Shown here piece by piece: positions 47,136 to 59,474 of a stretch of 64,000 nt of DNA. The notes beneath the pieces were generated by a model that ran no database searches, was not told the DNA's origin, and was given only the letters and a program-made list of their open reading frames with translations. Made by a program: the position numbers and the translations under genes. This DNA comes from Capillidium heterosporum. Its lineage: Eukaryota; Entomophthoromycota; Entomophthoromycetes; Entomophthorales; Capillidiaceae. The stretch is from positions 1-64,000 of the forward strand of contig WBMQ01000017.1 in the NCBI GenBank assembly GCA_016630905.1. Direction: 5' to 3'. Each line of letters opens with the position of its first letter. Position 1 is the first letter of the stretch.

Positions 47136-48037
47136 ATGGAGGAAAGGATCCAACAGCTGCTTATCGAAATATCCAACCTTACTGAAAAGTTCAACCCAGT
47201 CAAATACTACTGTGAAGAGAACATTTACTTACTATGTAAGGATTTGATGGAATTAAAAGTTGGAGATGATATCGAATTCAAGCTGCTACCTACATTTTTG
47301 ATAAACCCTGATAAAAAGGTAGCGTATTTAATTTATACTATTTCATTGATATCTTTAAAGGTTGTAGTGTACAATCAGAAGCTTAGCATAAATTTTGACG
47401 AGCCGATTTGTTGGGTATTTTTCTACTTTTAGGATTTTTTAACATGAATTAGGATTACCATGTCATACTACTTATTTCGATATTGCTTCCTAGGTAGTGC
47501 ATTTTTATTCATACATTTACATAATAAACTATATTTAATAGTGCTGGAAAGAAATATAAATACATAATTGATTTCGATACTAAGTTGGATAGGATGACCA
47601 CATTTGATGTTTACTACAAAAACACTTTCTTACCATTACCTAAAGAAATTCAACATTTAAAAAGGTAACCTTTCAATCAAATATTTTACTAAAATTAGTT
47701 TTAGATACTTTAGAGTGGTAGACAGCTCCAACTTTCTAAACTTCTTTTCCTCTGATCGATCTCATATGGTAATCATATCTATAGACAAATGCTGAATTTA
47801 CTTGTAGATGTCAAGTGGAATTTGGATAGCACCGCAACCCAACTATCCTCCTATAATAACCAAAGGTAGTTTATGAAATTGTATTATGTCTAATTCCATA
47901 TTGTAGATTCGAAGTTCAATTTGGATAGCTACTACACCTTCTCAGAAGCAGATCTCTTTGACGAAGGCAAAGGATTGAGTGAGTGCCCCTTTGGATACAT
48001 ACTTGATGAGTGCCAGTTTAATAGTATCAGTATTTAG
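47136..48037 (+). CDS. NTAQ1: Protein N-terminal glutamine amidohydrolase (NTAQ1/WDYHV1)
   Basis: Seven exons (47136-47318, 47361-47414, 47453-47493, 47542-47664, 47705-47768, 47808-47865, 47907-48037) give 217 residues, close to the human 205. The catalytic Cys is Cys26 in YYCEENIYLLC, the catalytic His is His82 in the family motif PICWDYHVILL (split between two exons), and the Asp lies in DFDTKL (103-105). RYFRVVDSSNFLNFFSSDRS and ITKDSKFNLDSYY match the family C-terminus. It deamidates N-terminal Gln to Glu, feeding the Arg/N-degron pathway. Budding yeast uses the unrelated Nta1 for this step. The tiny exons hide the gene from simple ORF scans. Confidence 0.92.
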
Positions 48038-48397
48038 TAATGTAGTCTGTTTTTGATAATTTGTTTTGAAATAAAAGTTTATAAATTGTAATTTATATCA
48101 ATGTTAATTTTCTGTTGAAGTTTCAATTAAACTATGTCTATACTATATCCTATATCTTTCACTTTGGATATAGTGTCAAATATTCACATTTTTTAATTTA
48201 ACAGTTATAAAGGTATACTTGATTCTTTTGAAAAAAATAAAAGTTAAATATACTGTTTATATTTTTAACTTTAACTCTATGAGGCTTAAATCGATTAGTG
48301 TTACAAGAAGCTAAAGAGTATAAACTTGCATCGAAATTGAACAATGTTATTTAATTATGCTGGTAACCCATTGTTTACTAAGTCAGCTATAGATTTA
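48038..48397. other. Convergent gap NTAQ1 / MFS
   Basis: 360 AT-rich bases between two 3' ends; nothing recognised. Confidence 0.4.
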
Positions 48398-50131
48398 CTA
48401 AGATTTTGATAGTGGGATGTGCTTCAAAAACATGGAGGATATAAAGCCTAAAGCAGTATAAGGAATCATAGATGCAAATAATCGGTTGTATGCCGTATAG
48501 TATGCTTCAATTGCGATAGCATGGTCGACTCCACTTAAAGCGCTCAGACCGGCAAGTGACTTGGTAATACTTACAATGTCATGGTTCGGCAAGTTTGTGG
48601 AAAGTTGGTAGAATAGTACGTTGTTGAATACTGCCCCTTGAATGGCCAAACCTAAGACACCACCTACCGAAATGCTGAAACTGGAAAGTGCTGTGACTAT
48701 AGCCGCATCTAAAAAATGAGTCTATTGAAACTACTTAAAATTACCTTCTTCGTTTACAGCCGCTTGGCAACATACTACACAGATCTGAACGTTCAAGCCA
48801 ACGCCGATACCAATGATGAGCGGATATATAATTTCCTCAGCTCTATGCATATCGGCCGACAATCTTGTCATCAAGGACATGCCTACCAACGACATCAACA
48901 TCCCTAACCGCATGATGTATCGATATTTGCCAGTTTTAGAACATAGGATTCCGCTGATGGCCGCAAAGCCACACAGACCGACTAGGAACGGTATCACTTC
49001 GATACCGGCTTGAGTAGCAGTTGCAGCGTGGGTAGTCTGATGGAATAATGGCCAGTAGTTTAGGAAGATGAAGAGGAGGGCACCTGCGAAGCAGGTGGTT
49101 ATGTTGCAAAAGATGACATTTGGAGTGAAGATCCTAGCCGGTATAACAGGTTCGACTGCGTACCTCAGCTCAATCCAGATGAATACACCAAGCAGTAGGA
49201 CTCCGATTATTAAGCTAGCTATTACTGGCGCTGAACTCCAAGAGTAATCCTTGCCACCCCAGTTCAAAGCTAAAACTATTCCTATTATCGATAGGACTAA
49301 AGTAATTGTCCCAAATACGTCGACCCGTGCTAATTTGGCCTTGATGTTCCCCTCTCCTTTAGCAAGCGGTACCAGTCCAAGTACGACTGCCATAGTAACG
49401 AGTACAATTGGTATGTTGATGTAAAAAACCCATCGCCAACTCAGATAATCTACAAATACGCCGCCTATCAGCGGTGCTATAACATTGGCGAAGGCAAAGG
49501 TGATGTTAATTAGACTCATATAGGCACTACGTTTCTGAACTTCGACGGAATCTAAACAGACTATTAGTATAAAACTTCATTTCCATTGTATACCTGAGAT
49601 TATGATGAATGCTAGTGAAATTAAGCCGCCGCCACCGACTCCTGACAATCCTCTGAACACGATCAAAGTAATAACATTGTTGGCAACACCACACCCAATA
49701 GAGCCTACTAAAAACACAGTCAATGCAAAAGCCACCGCCAACTTGCGGCCAAAGATGTCGGAAAACTTTCCATACAAAGGCTGAAAGGCGGTTGTCGTTA
49801 ATAAATAAGCGCCTACAATCCAAGTTATCTCACCCGAAGCTTCAAAATCCTTGGATATGGCACCCAAAGCCGTTGCCACAATAGTCTCATCCAAAGCCGC
49901 TATAAATATGGATAGAACCAACCCTAACGAAACTAGAAACAGTTTGAACTTGCTAGTTATTATGGTTGAAGGTTTTATTGGCGTACTATCCTCCAACCTC
50001 TTTTCGTCGATGACGGTGCTAGTGTTGGATTCTATAGTCTTGGGTAAGTTCACTGTGTCGGTGTTCAAGCCTTCGTTAAAGGTGTTGGTCAAATCCATCT
50101 TAATGTTGATGATGGTAAGTTTGGAGTTCAA
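48398..50131 (-). CDS. DHA2-type major facilitator drug/H+ antiporter
   Basis: Three exons (50131-49594, 49551-48745, 48708-48398) give 551 residues; Met at 50098 (MDLTNTFNEG) is an alternative start. A hydrophilic N-terminus of about 60 residues precedes 14 predicted membrane spans. Motifs: LSIFIAALDETIVATAL in TM1 (DHA2 D1-type), YGKFSDIFGRK (motif A, loop 2-3), FRGLSGVGGGGLISLAF (motif B, Arg in TM4) and FANVIAPLIGGVFVDYLSWR with WRWVFYINIP (motif C, TM5-6). The family exports drugs, toxins or siderophores at the plasma or vacuolar membrane; the substrate cannot be read. No biosynthetic cluster lies nearby. Confidence 0.9.
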
Positions 50132-52501
50132 GCTGTCTTTATATACCTTCGCTTTTATTGCATCCTATACTGATGTGTCGTTGTTAAGCACTTTATATTA
50201 AAGTTTAATGTATGTCGTGTTTTGGATTGTAAATACAACTTGATAAAACACAATATTACATCACTCCAGCCTATATGATTCGCTGAGAACTAACCTATTC
50301 TACTTTAACAGTTGCAAGTTCCTCAAATTCGGATAGTGTGAAAATTCCGAACTTGAAAAATGTGCTTCATGCTTTCGGAACTCATTCCTAACTTGTATGT
50401 CCTATTATTTTTCTCTATACTAGTAAATCACTCGCTCAGATTCAGCTAAATTGTATATCCTTGTATAGATATCTTTACTAGTGTAGGGGTAAAGCACGGA
50501 GTTTTGAAAAATTGCGATTTGAAATGGTGCAGCTAGGACCAACTACAGGTTTTCACCATCCCATACTCCATTTCCACTTGGTTGATTTCCTTCAAGCTAT
50601 GAAAATTGCTAATTAAAAGAGTAGATTTCTAACCACTAGAGATTCTTTTACAACCGGTTTGTTAGTAGGATCACAATTATAAATGCTATATAAAGTTGAT
50701 AAGACTTTGACGCTCAAATTTTGTGAATTTTACAATGCATCATCCATTAAAGCGATACCATACGTTAGGCCAGATGCAGTTGTTTTGCTGGGCTATCAAC
50801 CCAGTCTGTCTTTTATACTTTGGGTCAATCAAATCTTCACTTTGAGCTATCTTGGCCTACCCAGTAAGATGAGGAAATAACCAATTAGACTTGAAGGAAC
50901 ACTGCTGTATCACTTATATATAACTGCACAAAATATGCAAATCAAGTCAAATATTGTTTCCGATTAATTTATATAAACTTATTAATATACGAATGCAGCA
51001 CAAAATTGGTACTCCATCTGTTCTGAATTATACCATAACTTCAATAAGTAAAATTGTAGATTTATTCGAACAGAGAGAATATTGAATTTCAAAGTTATTT
51101 ATTGAAATATAAATATCGATTTAAAAGATTCAAAACTATCTTGTCCAAATACTTGATAGATGTATAATAAAGCTAATTTGTTTGAAACTATGTAAAAGTG
51201 GTACTTGGCTTCTTGAAAAATTATAATGGTTTGAATCTACAATAATATCTATAGTCATAATCTATTATGTAACGCTAAATGGGTTAATGGTTAATGCTGT
51301 CTTGGAAATCAATCAATATAGTCAACAAAATATACTTGAAATATGCTATTTTCAATTCAAGATAAACCAACAATAAAACCTCAATGTACTTTTTAACATC
51401 TAAAGTCAAAAAAGTTGATACCAGGAAGGCCATAGTTACAACCCCAACAAAAGCATACCTAATACAAGTATATTGTAAAGGGCATGCTTAAAATCTTTAT
51501 TTTTGAGATATATAGTATACATACTTTTAACTACATTCGTCGCTACATAGCTATCCTTATAGAAAACCATAAAATGAAAAATTGATGGTATTGTGAGTAT
51601 GATTTAAGAGATAGGAGGTATCCTTTAAATATCAAATGTAACCTATTAATTAAACGCAAACAAACACGCTAGTTCCAACATAATATAATCAGCTGCCATT
51701 TTATCTGTAAAGCTCCCCTTGCAGAAAAATTAAAGGATAACCTCTAGAGTTGATATGCCCAAATACTTTGCAAAACAAATAAAAAGCTTACTGAAGGAGG
51801 GTGTCGAACTAGTAAAGTTGTAGCTGTACTCTTAGTGATAATCCGCTTCAAAACCGCTGTTGAACATAACCTCTACCGTCGACCTTAGACCTACTTCAAC
51901 TAAAACGCTAAAGAAAATCCAAACATCAACTTTCACAGCCATTTTAAACCGGTTGCCCTGCCCTGCAGATATCTAAAATAAACTTGAGGGATATCCTCTA
52001 AAATGAATTTAATTAAATATTTTAGGCATGAGGTTGAAGGTGGAATAAACCCTTTGGAAATCGATAATGGAGAGCCAATCAAGCCGGGCACGGTACTATT
52101 TGGTTTAGGTTAAACTGCAATTTGGAGGTGCAGAAGTAATCATACTGACAGATGATTGGCTGCTATTTGGATAAAATTAGTAAAGCTGCCAAAAACCGGT
52201 TGATTGATAAAACTCGAAAATCCGAATCTAGAGAATAAATTTGGATCGTCCAAATTCGCTATCGAAAAGAATTGAAGTTTCGAATGAAAACATAAGCCAA
52301 TGCCAAAAATTTTCAGTTCCAATTTGCAAGATCAAGCAATCAGAAGCCTGGATTGGCGGTTCAGGTGACAATTGCAGCCTACCAACACCCTTGCACAAAA
52401 AGCCCAGATAAAAAGTCAACTTTACGCAAAACCTACTTCGTTTAGCTTCTCTATAGCCCAAACTTCCACTAAAACTTTAGAGCTAGAAACTAGATAGAAA
52501 A
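50132..52501. other. 2.4 kb upstream of EF-2 and the MFS gene
   Basis: Divergent promoter space. A 65-codon plus frame (50683-50880) has no relative I know. The last few hundred bases before 52502 hold pyrimidine-rich and CAACT-type words typical of a strong promoter/leader, but no element can be defined. An intron in the leader cannot be excluded. Confidence 0.4.
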
Positions 52502-55030
52502 ATGGTAAACTTCACGACCGATCAGATCCGTGCCCTCATGGACAAGGTTGCCAACGTCCGTAACATGTCGGTCATTGCCCACGTCGATCACGGCAAGTCC
52601 ACCTTGACCGATTCTTTGGTATCCCGTGCCGGTATTATCTCCTCGGCCCACGCCGGTACCGCCCGTTACACCGATACCCGTCAGGATGAACAAGACCGTG
52701 GTATTACCATCAAGTCCACTGCCATCTCTATGTTCTTTGAGTTGGGTGCTGAGCAGATGAAGGACATCAAGCAGAAGACCGACGGTAACGAGTTCTTGAT
52801 CAACTTGATCGATTCCCCCGGGCACGTAGACTTCTCCTCTGAAGTAACTGCCGCCCTCCGTGTCACCGATGGTGCCTTGGTCGTTGTCGACTGTGTATCC
52901 GGTGTATCCGTCCAGACCGAGACTGTATTGCGTCAGGCCTTGACCGAGAAGATCAAGCCCGTCGTTGTCATCAACAAGGTCGATCGTGCCCTCTTGGAGT
53001 TGCAGATCACCAAGGAAGATCTCTACAACTCTTTCTCCCGTACCGTTGAGTCCGTAAACGTCCTCATTGCCACCTACGTCGATGAGGATTTGGGTGATGT
53101 CCAGGTCTACCCCGAGAAAGGCACCGTTGCCTTCGCCTCTGCTTTGCACGGGTGGGGTTTCACCTTGACCCAGTTCGCCGACCGTTACGCCAAGAAGTTC
53201 GGTGTTGACCGTGAAAAGATGATGAAGAGACTTTGGGGTGACAACTACTTCAACCCCAAGACCAAGAAATGGTCCAAGAACGCCACCGATGCCGATGGTA
53301 ACCAGCTGGAGCGTGCCTTCAACTTGTTTGTTTTGGACCCCATCTTCCGTATCTTCGACTGCGTCATGAACGTCAAGAAGGAGGAGACCGAGAAGCTCCT
53401 GGAGAAGTTGGAGATCACCTTGAAGAGCGACGAGAAGACTTTGGAAGGTAAGCCCCTCCTCAAGGTCGTCATGCGCAAGTTCTTGCCCGCTGCCGACGCT
53501 TTACTTGAAATGATCTGTATCCACTTGCCTTCCCCCATGACCGCCCAGAGGTACCGTGCTGCCTCTCTGTACGAGGGTCCCACCGACGACAAGTTCTGCG
53601 AGTCCATCCGTAACTGTGACCCCAACGGTCCCCTCATGTTGTACGTCTCCAAGATGGTACCCACCTCCGACAAGGGTCGTTTCTACGCCTTCGGTCGTGT
53701 CTTCTCCGGTACCGTTCGTTCCGGTTTGAAGGTCCGTATCCAGGGCCCCAACTACGTCCCCGGTAAGAAGGAGGATCTCTTTGTCAAGTCCATCCAGCGT
53801 ACCATCCTCATGATGGGTCGTTACATCGAGCCCATTGAGGATTGTCCCGCCGGTAACATTCTCGGTCTCGTCGGTGTCGATCAGTTCTTGTTGAAGTCTG
53901 GTACCATCACTGATGATGAGAACGCCCACAACATGAAGGTCATGAAGTTCTCTGTCTCCCCCGTCGTACAGGTCGCTGTCGAATGTAAGAACGCCTCCGA
54001 TCTCCCCAAGCTTATTGAAGGTCTCAAGCGTCTGTCCAAGTCCGACCCCTGTGTCCAGTGCTTCACCGCCGAATCTGGTGAAATCATTGTTGCCGGTGCC
54101 GGTGAACTGCACATTGAAATCTGTATCAAGGATTTGGAAGAGGACCACGCCTGTGTCCCCATCAAGGTCGGTGACCCCGTAGTCAGCTACCGTGAGACTG
54201 TTCAGGAGGAATCCAGCATGGTCTGCCTGTCCAAATCCCCCAACAAGCACAACCGTATCTACATGAAGGCCGAGCCCTTGGATATGGAGTTGTGTAAGGA
54301 GATCGAAGATGGCAAGGTCACCCCCCGTGACGACTTCAAGATCCGTGCCCGTCACTTGGCCGAGACCTACGGCTGGGACGTCACCGATGCCCGTAAGATC
54401 TGGTGCTTCGGCCCCAACACCAACGGCCCCAACTTGTTGGTTGACCAGACCAAGGCCGTCCAGTACCTCAACGAAATCAAGGATTCCTGCGTTGCCGCCG
54501 TCCAGTGGGCCACCAAGGAAGGTGTCTGCGCCGAAGAGGAAGTCCGTGGTGTCCGTTTCAACATCCTCGATGTCACTTTGCACGCCGATGCCATCCACAG
54601 AGGTGGTGGTCAGATCATCCCCACCTGCCGTCGTGTCATGTACGCCTCCTGCCTCAAGGCCAAGCCCGGTCTCTTGGAGCCCATGTACTTGGTCGAGGTC
54701 CAGGCTCCCGAGAACTGCATCGGTGGTATCTACTCCTCCTTCAACAAGCGTCGTGGTATAGTCGTCGACGAAGTCCAGCGCCCCGGTACCCCCATGTACA
54801 CCATCAAGGCCTACTTGCCCGTCATGGAGTCCTTCGGTTTCACCGCCTTCTTGCGTTCCAACACCGGTGGTCAGGCCTTCCCCCAGGCCGTCTTCGATCA
54901 CTGGGCCATCATGAACGGTTCTCCTTTGGATGCCGGATCCAAGATCGAAGCCGTTGTCCACGACATCCGTAAGCGTAAGGGTCTTAAGATTGAGATCCCC
55001 GAGTTCGAAACCTACTACGACAAATTATAA
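52502..55030 (+). CDS. EFT1: Elongation factor 2
   Basis: An intronless frame of 842 residues, the same length as yeast eEF2. GTP-binding motifs AHVDHGKST (26-34), DSPGH and NKVD are present; Thr57 in RYTDTRQDE is the eEF2-kinase-type site. Domains II-V follow, with GAGELHLE-type [20 protein letters not shown]. The diphthamide residue is His699 (codon 54596-54598) in [16 protein letters not shown]. The C-terminus ends [12 protein letters not shown]. Codon usage is strongly C-ending and GC-rich, unlike its neighbours, as expected for a highly expressed gene. It translocates peptidyl-tRNA on the ribosome. The long antisense frame is a by-product of this codon bias. Confidence 0.98.
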   Translation: MVNFTTDQIRALMDKVANVRNMSVIAHVDHGKSTLTDSLVSRAGIISSAHAGTARYTDTRQDEQDRGITIKSTAISMFFELGAEQMKDIKQKTDGNEFLINLIDSPGHVDFSSEVTAALRVTDGALVVVDCVSGVSVQTETVLRQALTEKIKPVVVINKVDRALLELQITKEDLYNSFSRTVESVNVLIATYVDEDLGDVQVYPEKGTVAFASALHGWGFTLTQFADRYAKKFGVDREKMMKRLWGDNYFNPKTKKWSKNATDADGNQLERAFNLFVLDPIFRIFDCVMNVKKEETEKLLEKLEITLKSDEKTLEGKPLLKVVMRKFLPAADALLEMICIHLPSPMTAQRYRAASLYEGPTDDKFCESIRNCDPNGPLMLYVSKMVPTSDKGRFYAFGRVFSGTVRSGLKVRIQGPNYVPGKKEDLFVKSIQRTILMMGRYIEPIEDCPAGNILGLVGVDQFLLKSGTITDDENAHNMKVMKFSVSPVVQVAVECKNASDLPKLIEGLKRLSKSDPCVQCFTAESGEIIVAGAGELHIEICIKDLEEDHACVPIKVGDPVVSYRETVQEESSMVCLSKSPNKHNRIYMKAEPLDMELCKEIEDGKVTPRDDFKIRARHLAETYGWDVTDARKIWCFGPNTNGPNLLVDQTKAVQYLNEIKDSCVAAVQWATKEGVCAEEEVRGVRFNILDVTLHADAIHRGGGQIIPTCRRVMYASCLKAKPGLLEPMYLVEVQAPENCIGGIYSSFNKRRGIVVDEVQRPGTPMYTIKAYLPVMESFGFTAFLRSNTGGQAFPQAVFDHWAIMNGSPLDAGSKIEAVVHDIRKRKGLKIEIPEFETYYDKL

Positions 55031-55264
55031 ATGTAATTAGATCGCCCAATGTCCACCACTTTCGATTAAATACACTCACCCATCTCCTCCCGAGCGTTCA
55101 CTAAATTCGGTTCATATATATTAAAGGTTTTTTAGATTCCTGACTTGCTGTTTTCTTGTCTTTTTCTACTAATTTATATCTACTTTTTCTAACATCAACA
55201 GAGTTTATGTCGGATAGAGATATATGAAATCAATAAAATATATTTCCAATATGGTATATTTAGA
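55031..55264. other. EF-2 3' flank
   Basis: Short AT-rich 3' untranslated and flanking region; TATATATTAAA at about 55114 might serve as polyadenylation signal. Confidence 0.35.
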
Positions 55265-55500
55265 AAGAATGCTTGTTTTTTCGCTAACTTTCTAACCTTT
55301 TAATACTGTGAATAACTTAGGTTTAAAATTGATGCAATGTAATGCTTTTCATTGGTTATTTTGAGCCAAAGATTGATAAAGAATGGTGATTCTGTAAAAT
55401 CGCTAACTTTCTATTCAACTTTTTCTGCTGCAATTTTTCAGACAACTTCAACTAAAATATGGAGTTTTGACAATATCCATAAGTATATTCTATTACTATG
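55265..55500 (+). repeat. Left terminal inverted repeat of the MULE-like element
   Basis: Matches the reverse complement of 57484-57720. Conserved stretches include TTGATAAAGAATGGTGATTC / TTGGTGAAGAATGGTGATTC and TCGCTAACTTTCTATTCAAC. Confidence 0.85.
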
Positions 55501-55905
55501 CTTCACTTTTAGACTACTTTTAGATATCAATATTAACTATAGTATTTTTAGAACGTAAATTTATTTTTACAAATATAGGTAAAATATCGAAATGTATCGA
55601 GCATCATCTTAATGCCCACCATTGCTACCCTGCCTAACACTACTAATCTCCAACCGTTTCCCTATTAATAACACAATACAAACTACAGTCCACACTATTA
55701 TATAAGCATTTTAATTCGAGTTGACTTGCATTTATATTTAAGCTTCATCATCTATTTGTTTATTTTTAATTTAATAATAGCCAACTATAAGCTACATTTA
55801 AAAATAAATGTAGCGCTGTATTATAATGAGTATATTTTCAGTAAAAGAACCTTACTTTTACTAAGATACAATACATAATTTAGTATACGTCTATAAACGT
55901 CAAGG

Positions 55906-57285
55906 CTAAACTTTCTTTTGCTTGTTAGGGCAGGCCGAAGAAGTATGGCCAGTACCTTTGCAATTCTCACAAAATTTGTTGAAATCTGCATTATACTTGG
56001 CAGTTATTTCAAATTCAGAACTAATTCGTTTAAACATCTTGTTGGAGGTTCTCCCACGAGGCTTGGTAAAGGGCTCGGCGGGTTTACCAGTAAATTGTTG
56101 ATCAAATCCTTGCATAGTGGTGATATGGCGCTCAAGGTCAAGAAGAAGGGCGGAAGCATAAAAGGGCTTGTTGTTGCTGGAGCAGGAGTTGAAGGTTTCG
56201 ATCAAGGGTGCAAGGTAGTTGTCAACAACTGTTTTAACAGAGTTTGCATTGGAATTTCCTCTCCAACGATCATCAACATCTTGTTCCACTACCAACGAAG
56301 CTTTTGAATCGAGAAAATGCCAGACTTCCATTATATGCCCACAAGGCAAACCATTCTAAGAAGGAAAGAAGCAGTGGCAGAAAGTTTTATCGCCAGTATA
56401 CAAAGCAATGGCTGCATTCTTGGACGAATCACTCTTCTTGGGAACTATGAAGTATTGGCAATTATTGAGTAACATAAAACTCTTAATTTTCATTAACATC
56501 CTTGTCAACAATTAGAGTAAACTTAGCTTTATATTCGTACTTCTTATAATGAGAGGTATCTAGGGTATCATTCTTTTCCAATTATTTATTAGAAATCTCT
56601 TTGATGTCAATGTACTTCTCCTGACTGACACATCGAAAGTAAATGTAGACTTTGCCGTCCTTGGAGCTTGCTTTATATCAACTCTAAATCCATTTGAAGC
56701 ATTTAAGAATGCAACTGCCTGTTCTGTAATTTCCAGATTCAAAAACTGTGACTTATGCCGAAATTTACTAATAAAATATTTAAAACGTGACTATTATAAA
56801 AGGTACCTTAATTGATAGTCATACTTGTTTCGTTTATTAATAAACTTTTCATTGGTATTACTAGAGGGGCTTTGCTTTCTATTATTGTTCTTTTCGGAAA
56901 TGATGTTAGATAAATTGGAATTGTTTTCGTTGTCTGCAAGATTAATAACCTGCTCATTAGAGTCTAATACTGGCGAATCGATCAGTGGTAACTGTACTGA
57001 AGTATTATTACTTTCATGAATTAGTTGTTGATTGGAGTTGCTTGAGATCCCTTTGATGAGATCGGAGAGTACTTGGACCATTTCCTTTGAGACAAATAAG
57101 GATGATAATTCTAAGTAAAAGTCGGCTACTTGGTCGGACTCAGTATTAATATCGTTGCACAAGCCTTTTATTTTAACAGCCTCACTATAAAGCTTTTCTA
57201 CTATTGCGAAATAAACCTTAAAAAACACTTGCATTCTAAACAAAAATACAAATACATATATTAGAAACAATATACATTTAAACAC
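55906..57285 (-). pseudogene. MULE-type transposase remnant (SWIM and CCHC zinc motifs)
   Basis: Pieces on the minus strand: 57285-56794 (N-terminal, Asn/Ser-rich), 56742-56560 and 56460-55906. The last contains YFIVPKKSDSSKNAAIALY, then CHCFFPS, an in-frame TAG, and NGLPCGHIMEVWHFL: a SWIM finger broken by a stop at about 56357. It ends with the knuckle CENCKGTGHTSSACPNK and a stop at 55906. The stop, frame changes and lack of a DDE domain show it is dead. The flanking inverted repeats place it inside a transposon. Confidence 0.65.
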
Positions 57286-57483
57286 TACATCTGTTTGCTT
57301 TGTTGATAAATTTAATATGTTGATTTATATAGATATCTGACCTTGAAATCAAGGTTATATGTGCTACAATCTTTGTTATAGCAGCATTTTTTGCTTATCT
57401 TGTATTAATTGATTGGTTTAAAAATTGCTAAAAATACTATAGTTAATATTGATATCTAAAAATAGTCTAAAAATGAAGTATAA

Positions 57484-57720
57484 TAATAGAATATACCTAT
57501 GGATATCGTCAAAACTCCATATTTTAGTTGAAGTTATCTGAAAAAATTGCAGCAGAAAAAGTTGAATAGAAAGTTAGCGATTTTACAGAATCACCATTCT
57601 TCACCAATCTTCGGCTCAAAATAGCCAATGAAAATCATTATATCGCACCAATTTTGAACCTAAGTTATTCTCGAAATTGAAAAAGTTGAAATGAAATTTA
57701 GCGAGAAAACAAACACTCTT
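57484..57720 (-). repeat. Right terminal inverted repeat of the MULE-like element
   Basis: Inverted copy of 55265-55500; see that entry for shared blocks. Confidence 0.85.
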
Positions 57721-58020
57721 AAAAAAACATCAACTAGGAACGATTTATTCTACCTTAGTTTTCTAAACAAATAAATGCAAGAACCAGCCCTTCTATATAT
57801 ACTCAACAGACTTAGTTAGACAAAAGTGGCATGGTCCATTCCAATTACCAGTGAATAAACAGTCGAGATCCTAGGTACTTAATATGGTCTATGAATCATA
57901 GTAAAAATCAGAGCTATAAATATGTCTATGCAGGATTTATCTCATAAGTCATTAACTAAAAATATAACAACTCCAACGGTACTACTTGCAGTACCTCTAC
58001 CAACCAATAAATGATTGTTA
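57721..58020. other. Flank between the MULE-like element and the Zn2Cys6 pseudogene
   Basis: Nothing recognised. Confidence 0.35.
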
Positions 58021-59474
58021 CTTTACAAAAGGCCATGCGATAAGTATAGAAATACGAAGGTATAGTGTGACAAGTTGCAACCGAGCCGTACCCGATGTAC
58101 AAAGAAGGGGTTGTGCTGTACACAAAATAATCTACTGCATAAGAAGGGTCCCAAACCCAAGCTAGGCAGGAAAGTAAGTTATCAGAAATCTGGTCTAGAA
58201 AATTTAAAATCTCAGAATCAAATCATATTCAAAACGAAAAAGCAACCTCCTACCCAGTCACTTCGAAAACCTCAGGTTGCCACGAACTCAAATGACAACT
58301 GACTCCAAAGGATTCGAAATCAAAGCTGAAAGTACCTCCAAACAAATTACTCTCAATCTACTCTCCAATTCCTTGCCACTGCGGCGCTTCATAGAAGAGA
58401 TAATCAGCTACTACACAAACTCTGAATCCCACATAAAAATCGATTTGACCAGTGGTATATATTGGTTCTCTCTATTAAATTATTTCAGCGAAAATAAACT
58501 GTTCTTCAACATCCCCTTCATCCCCAAGAAAATCCTCGTTCAAAGTCTACTGATTTTATCCATCCAAGCAATGCCATTATTACTCTACCTCGGCATTTTG
58601 ATGCTCCAGGTCAAGGCCTTACATATGACTATAGTGGCTGGTCAATTCAACTTACTTTGGCAAAAGTTTGTCCTCAACTTTGATATTAGATGTTGTTGGG
58701 AAACGTCCACCAAGAACGCTTACCAGCAGGAGTTAATCAAGCAGTAACGGTAGCCAGTACTCCATAAAGGCTAAGGAAGTTGACACAAAGGTTATACAGG
58801 GAGGATAATCGTGCCTGGAGTCGGACCTAGAGGCGGTGAGCAGATAGGACTACTCCAACCGTAGCCACAAGACTAAGGAATGTAGTCAAATCCATTGTTT
58901 AGCTTAAGTTTTCAGATTCGGTTCAGTTCAGGTTGTTGATTCAGGTCAGGTCAATGCAACTCTCGGTCTTGGAGGGATGCAAATTATTAGTTCTCAATTA
59001 TACTACGCAGGGAGTCTATACTATGCCGATAGCAGAAGAAAAATATCAAATGTTCAATACGTTTATTTAATAATTACTTGATCTACTACTAAGTTCACCG
59101 TGGGCCTTATATAGGTGACTTGTCTTTAGTAGTAAATGTTCCAGATACTCATTTGGTGTTTTTGGGAGATAATCGTGATCGTTAAGGAGTGTAAGGAATG
59201 AGACATAGTGACTGCGGGATTAATTACTTGATTCCCGTTATAAAGGCATTTCTAGACTTGAATTCGGTTTATGGGCGAAACTACAGCTGATCTAGGAATA
59301 TTTCCTTACAGCTGTTATGATTCCCAGATGCAAGCCAAATTTCAAAGGATGGATCAGGCTAACTGCTTCCTAAAAGGAGCTCTCTTCCTACTGAAGTTTT
59401 ACAATCTTATTGATTACCTGATTGTCAAAACTCATACCCTTATTAACTACGTTGTTATATTAGCTATCAATTAG
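58021..59474 (+). pseudogene. Zn2Cys6 transcription factor pseudogene split by a solo LTR
   Basis: The frame from about 58028 reads KRPCDKYRNTKV-stop-CDKLQPSRTRCTKKGLCCT. It fits a binuclear cluster (C-x2-C-x6-C-x6-C-x2-C-x6-C) in which the second Cys is Tyr, a residue of the basic loop is a TAG, and the fourth Cys is Arg. A Lys-rich linker follows, with a frame change at about 58280-58300. Then the regulatory domain (FIEEIISYY, FSLLNYFSENKLFFNIPFI) runs to 58693. The LTR at 58694-59310 interrupts it, and the frame resumes after the LTR (YDSQMQAKFQRMDQ) to a stop at 59474. Removing the LTR and one target repeat rejoins the frame exactly. Confidence 0.78.
58694..59310 (-). mobile_element. Solo LTR, family 2 (617 bp), inside the Zn2Cys6 pseudogene
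   Basis: On the plus strand it starts TGTTGGGAAACG and ends TTTCCTTACA. Flanks are GATGT and GCTGT, a 5-bp duplication with one mismatch. Well preserved compared with the family-2 copy at 13007. No internal retrotransposon genes remain. Confidence 0.88.

Larger units (their letters stand above)
55265..57720 (-). mobile_element. Decayed MULE-like DNA transposon with long terminal inverted repeats
   Basis: 55265-55500 and 57484-57720 are inverted copies of about 235 bp (left starts AAGAATGCTTGTTTT, right read inward AAGAGTGTTTGTTTT), differing by scattered substitutions. Between them, minus-strand coding remnants end in a SWIM-type zinc motif (CHC...NGLPCGH) and a CCHC knuckle (CENCKGTGHTSSAC), an arrangement known in Mutator-like transposases. 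The DDE catalytic core is not recognisable, so this is probably an internally deleted copy. A target duplication could not be identified. Confidence 0.72.

Noticed and set aside
53501-54961. 486-codon open frame antisense to EF-2, plus other antisense frames
   Set aside because: Gly/Asp/Thr/Val-rich low-complexity product typical of the complement of C-ending, highly biased codons; no start context or homology.
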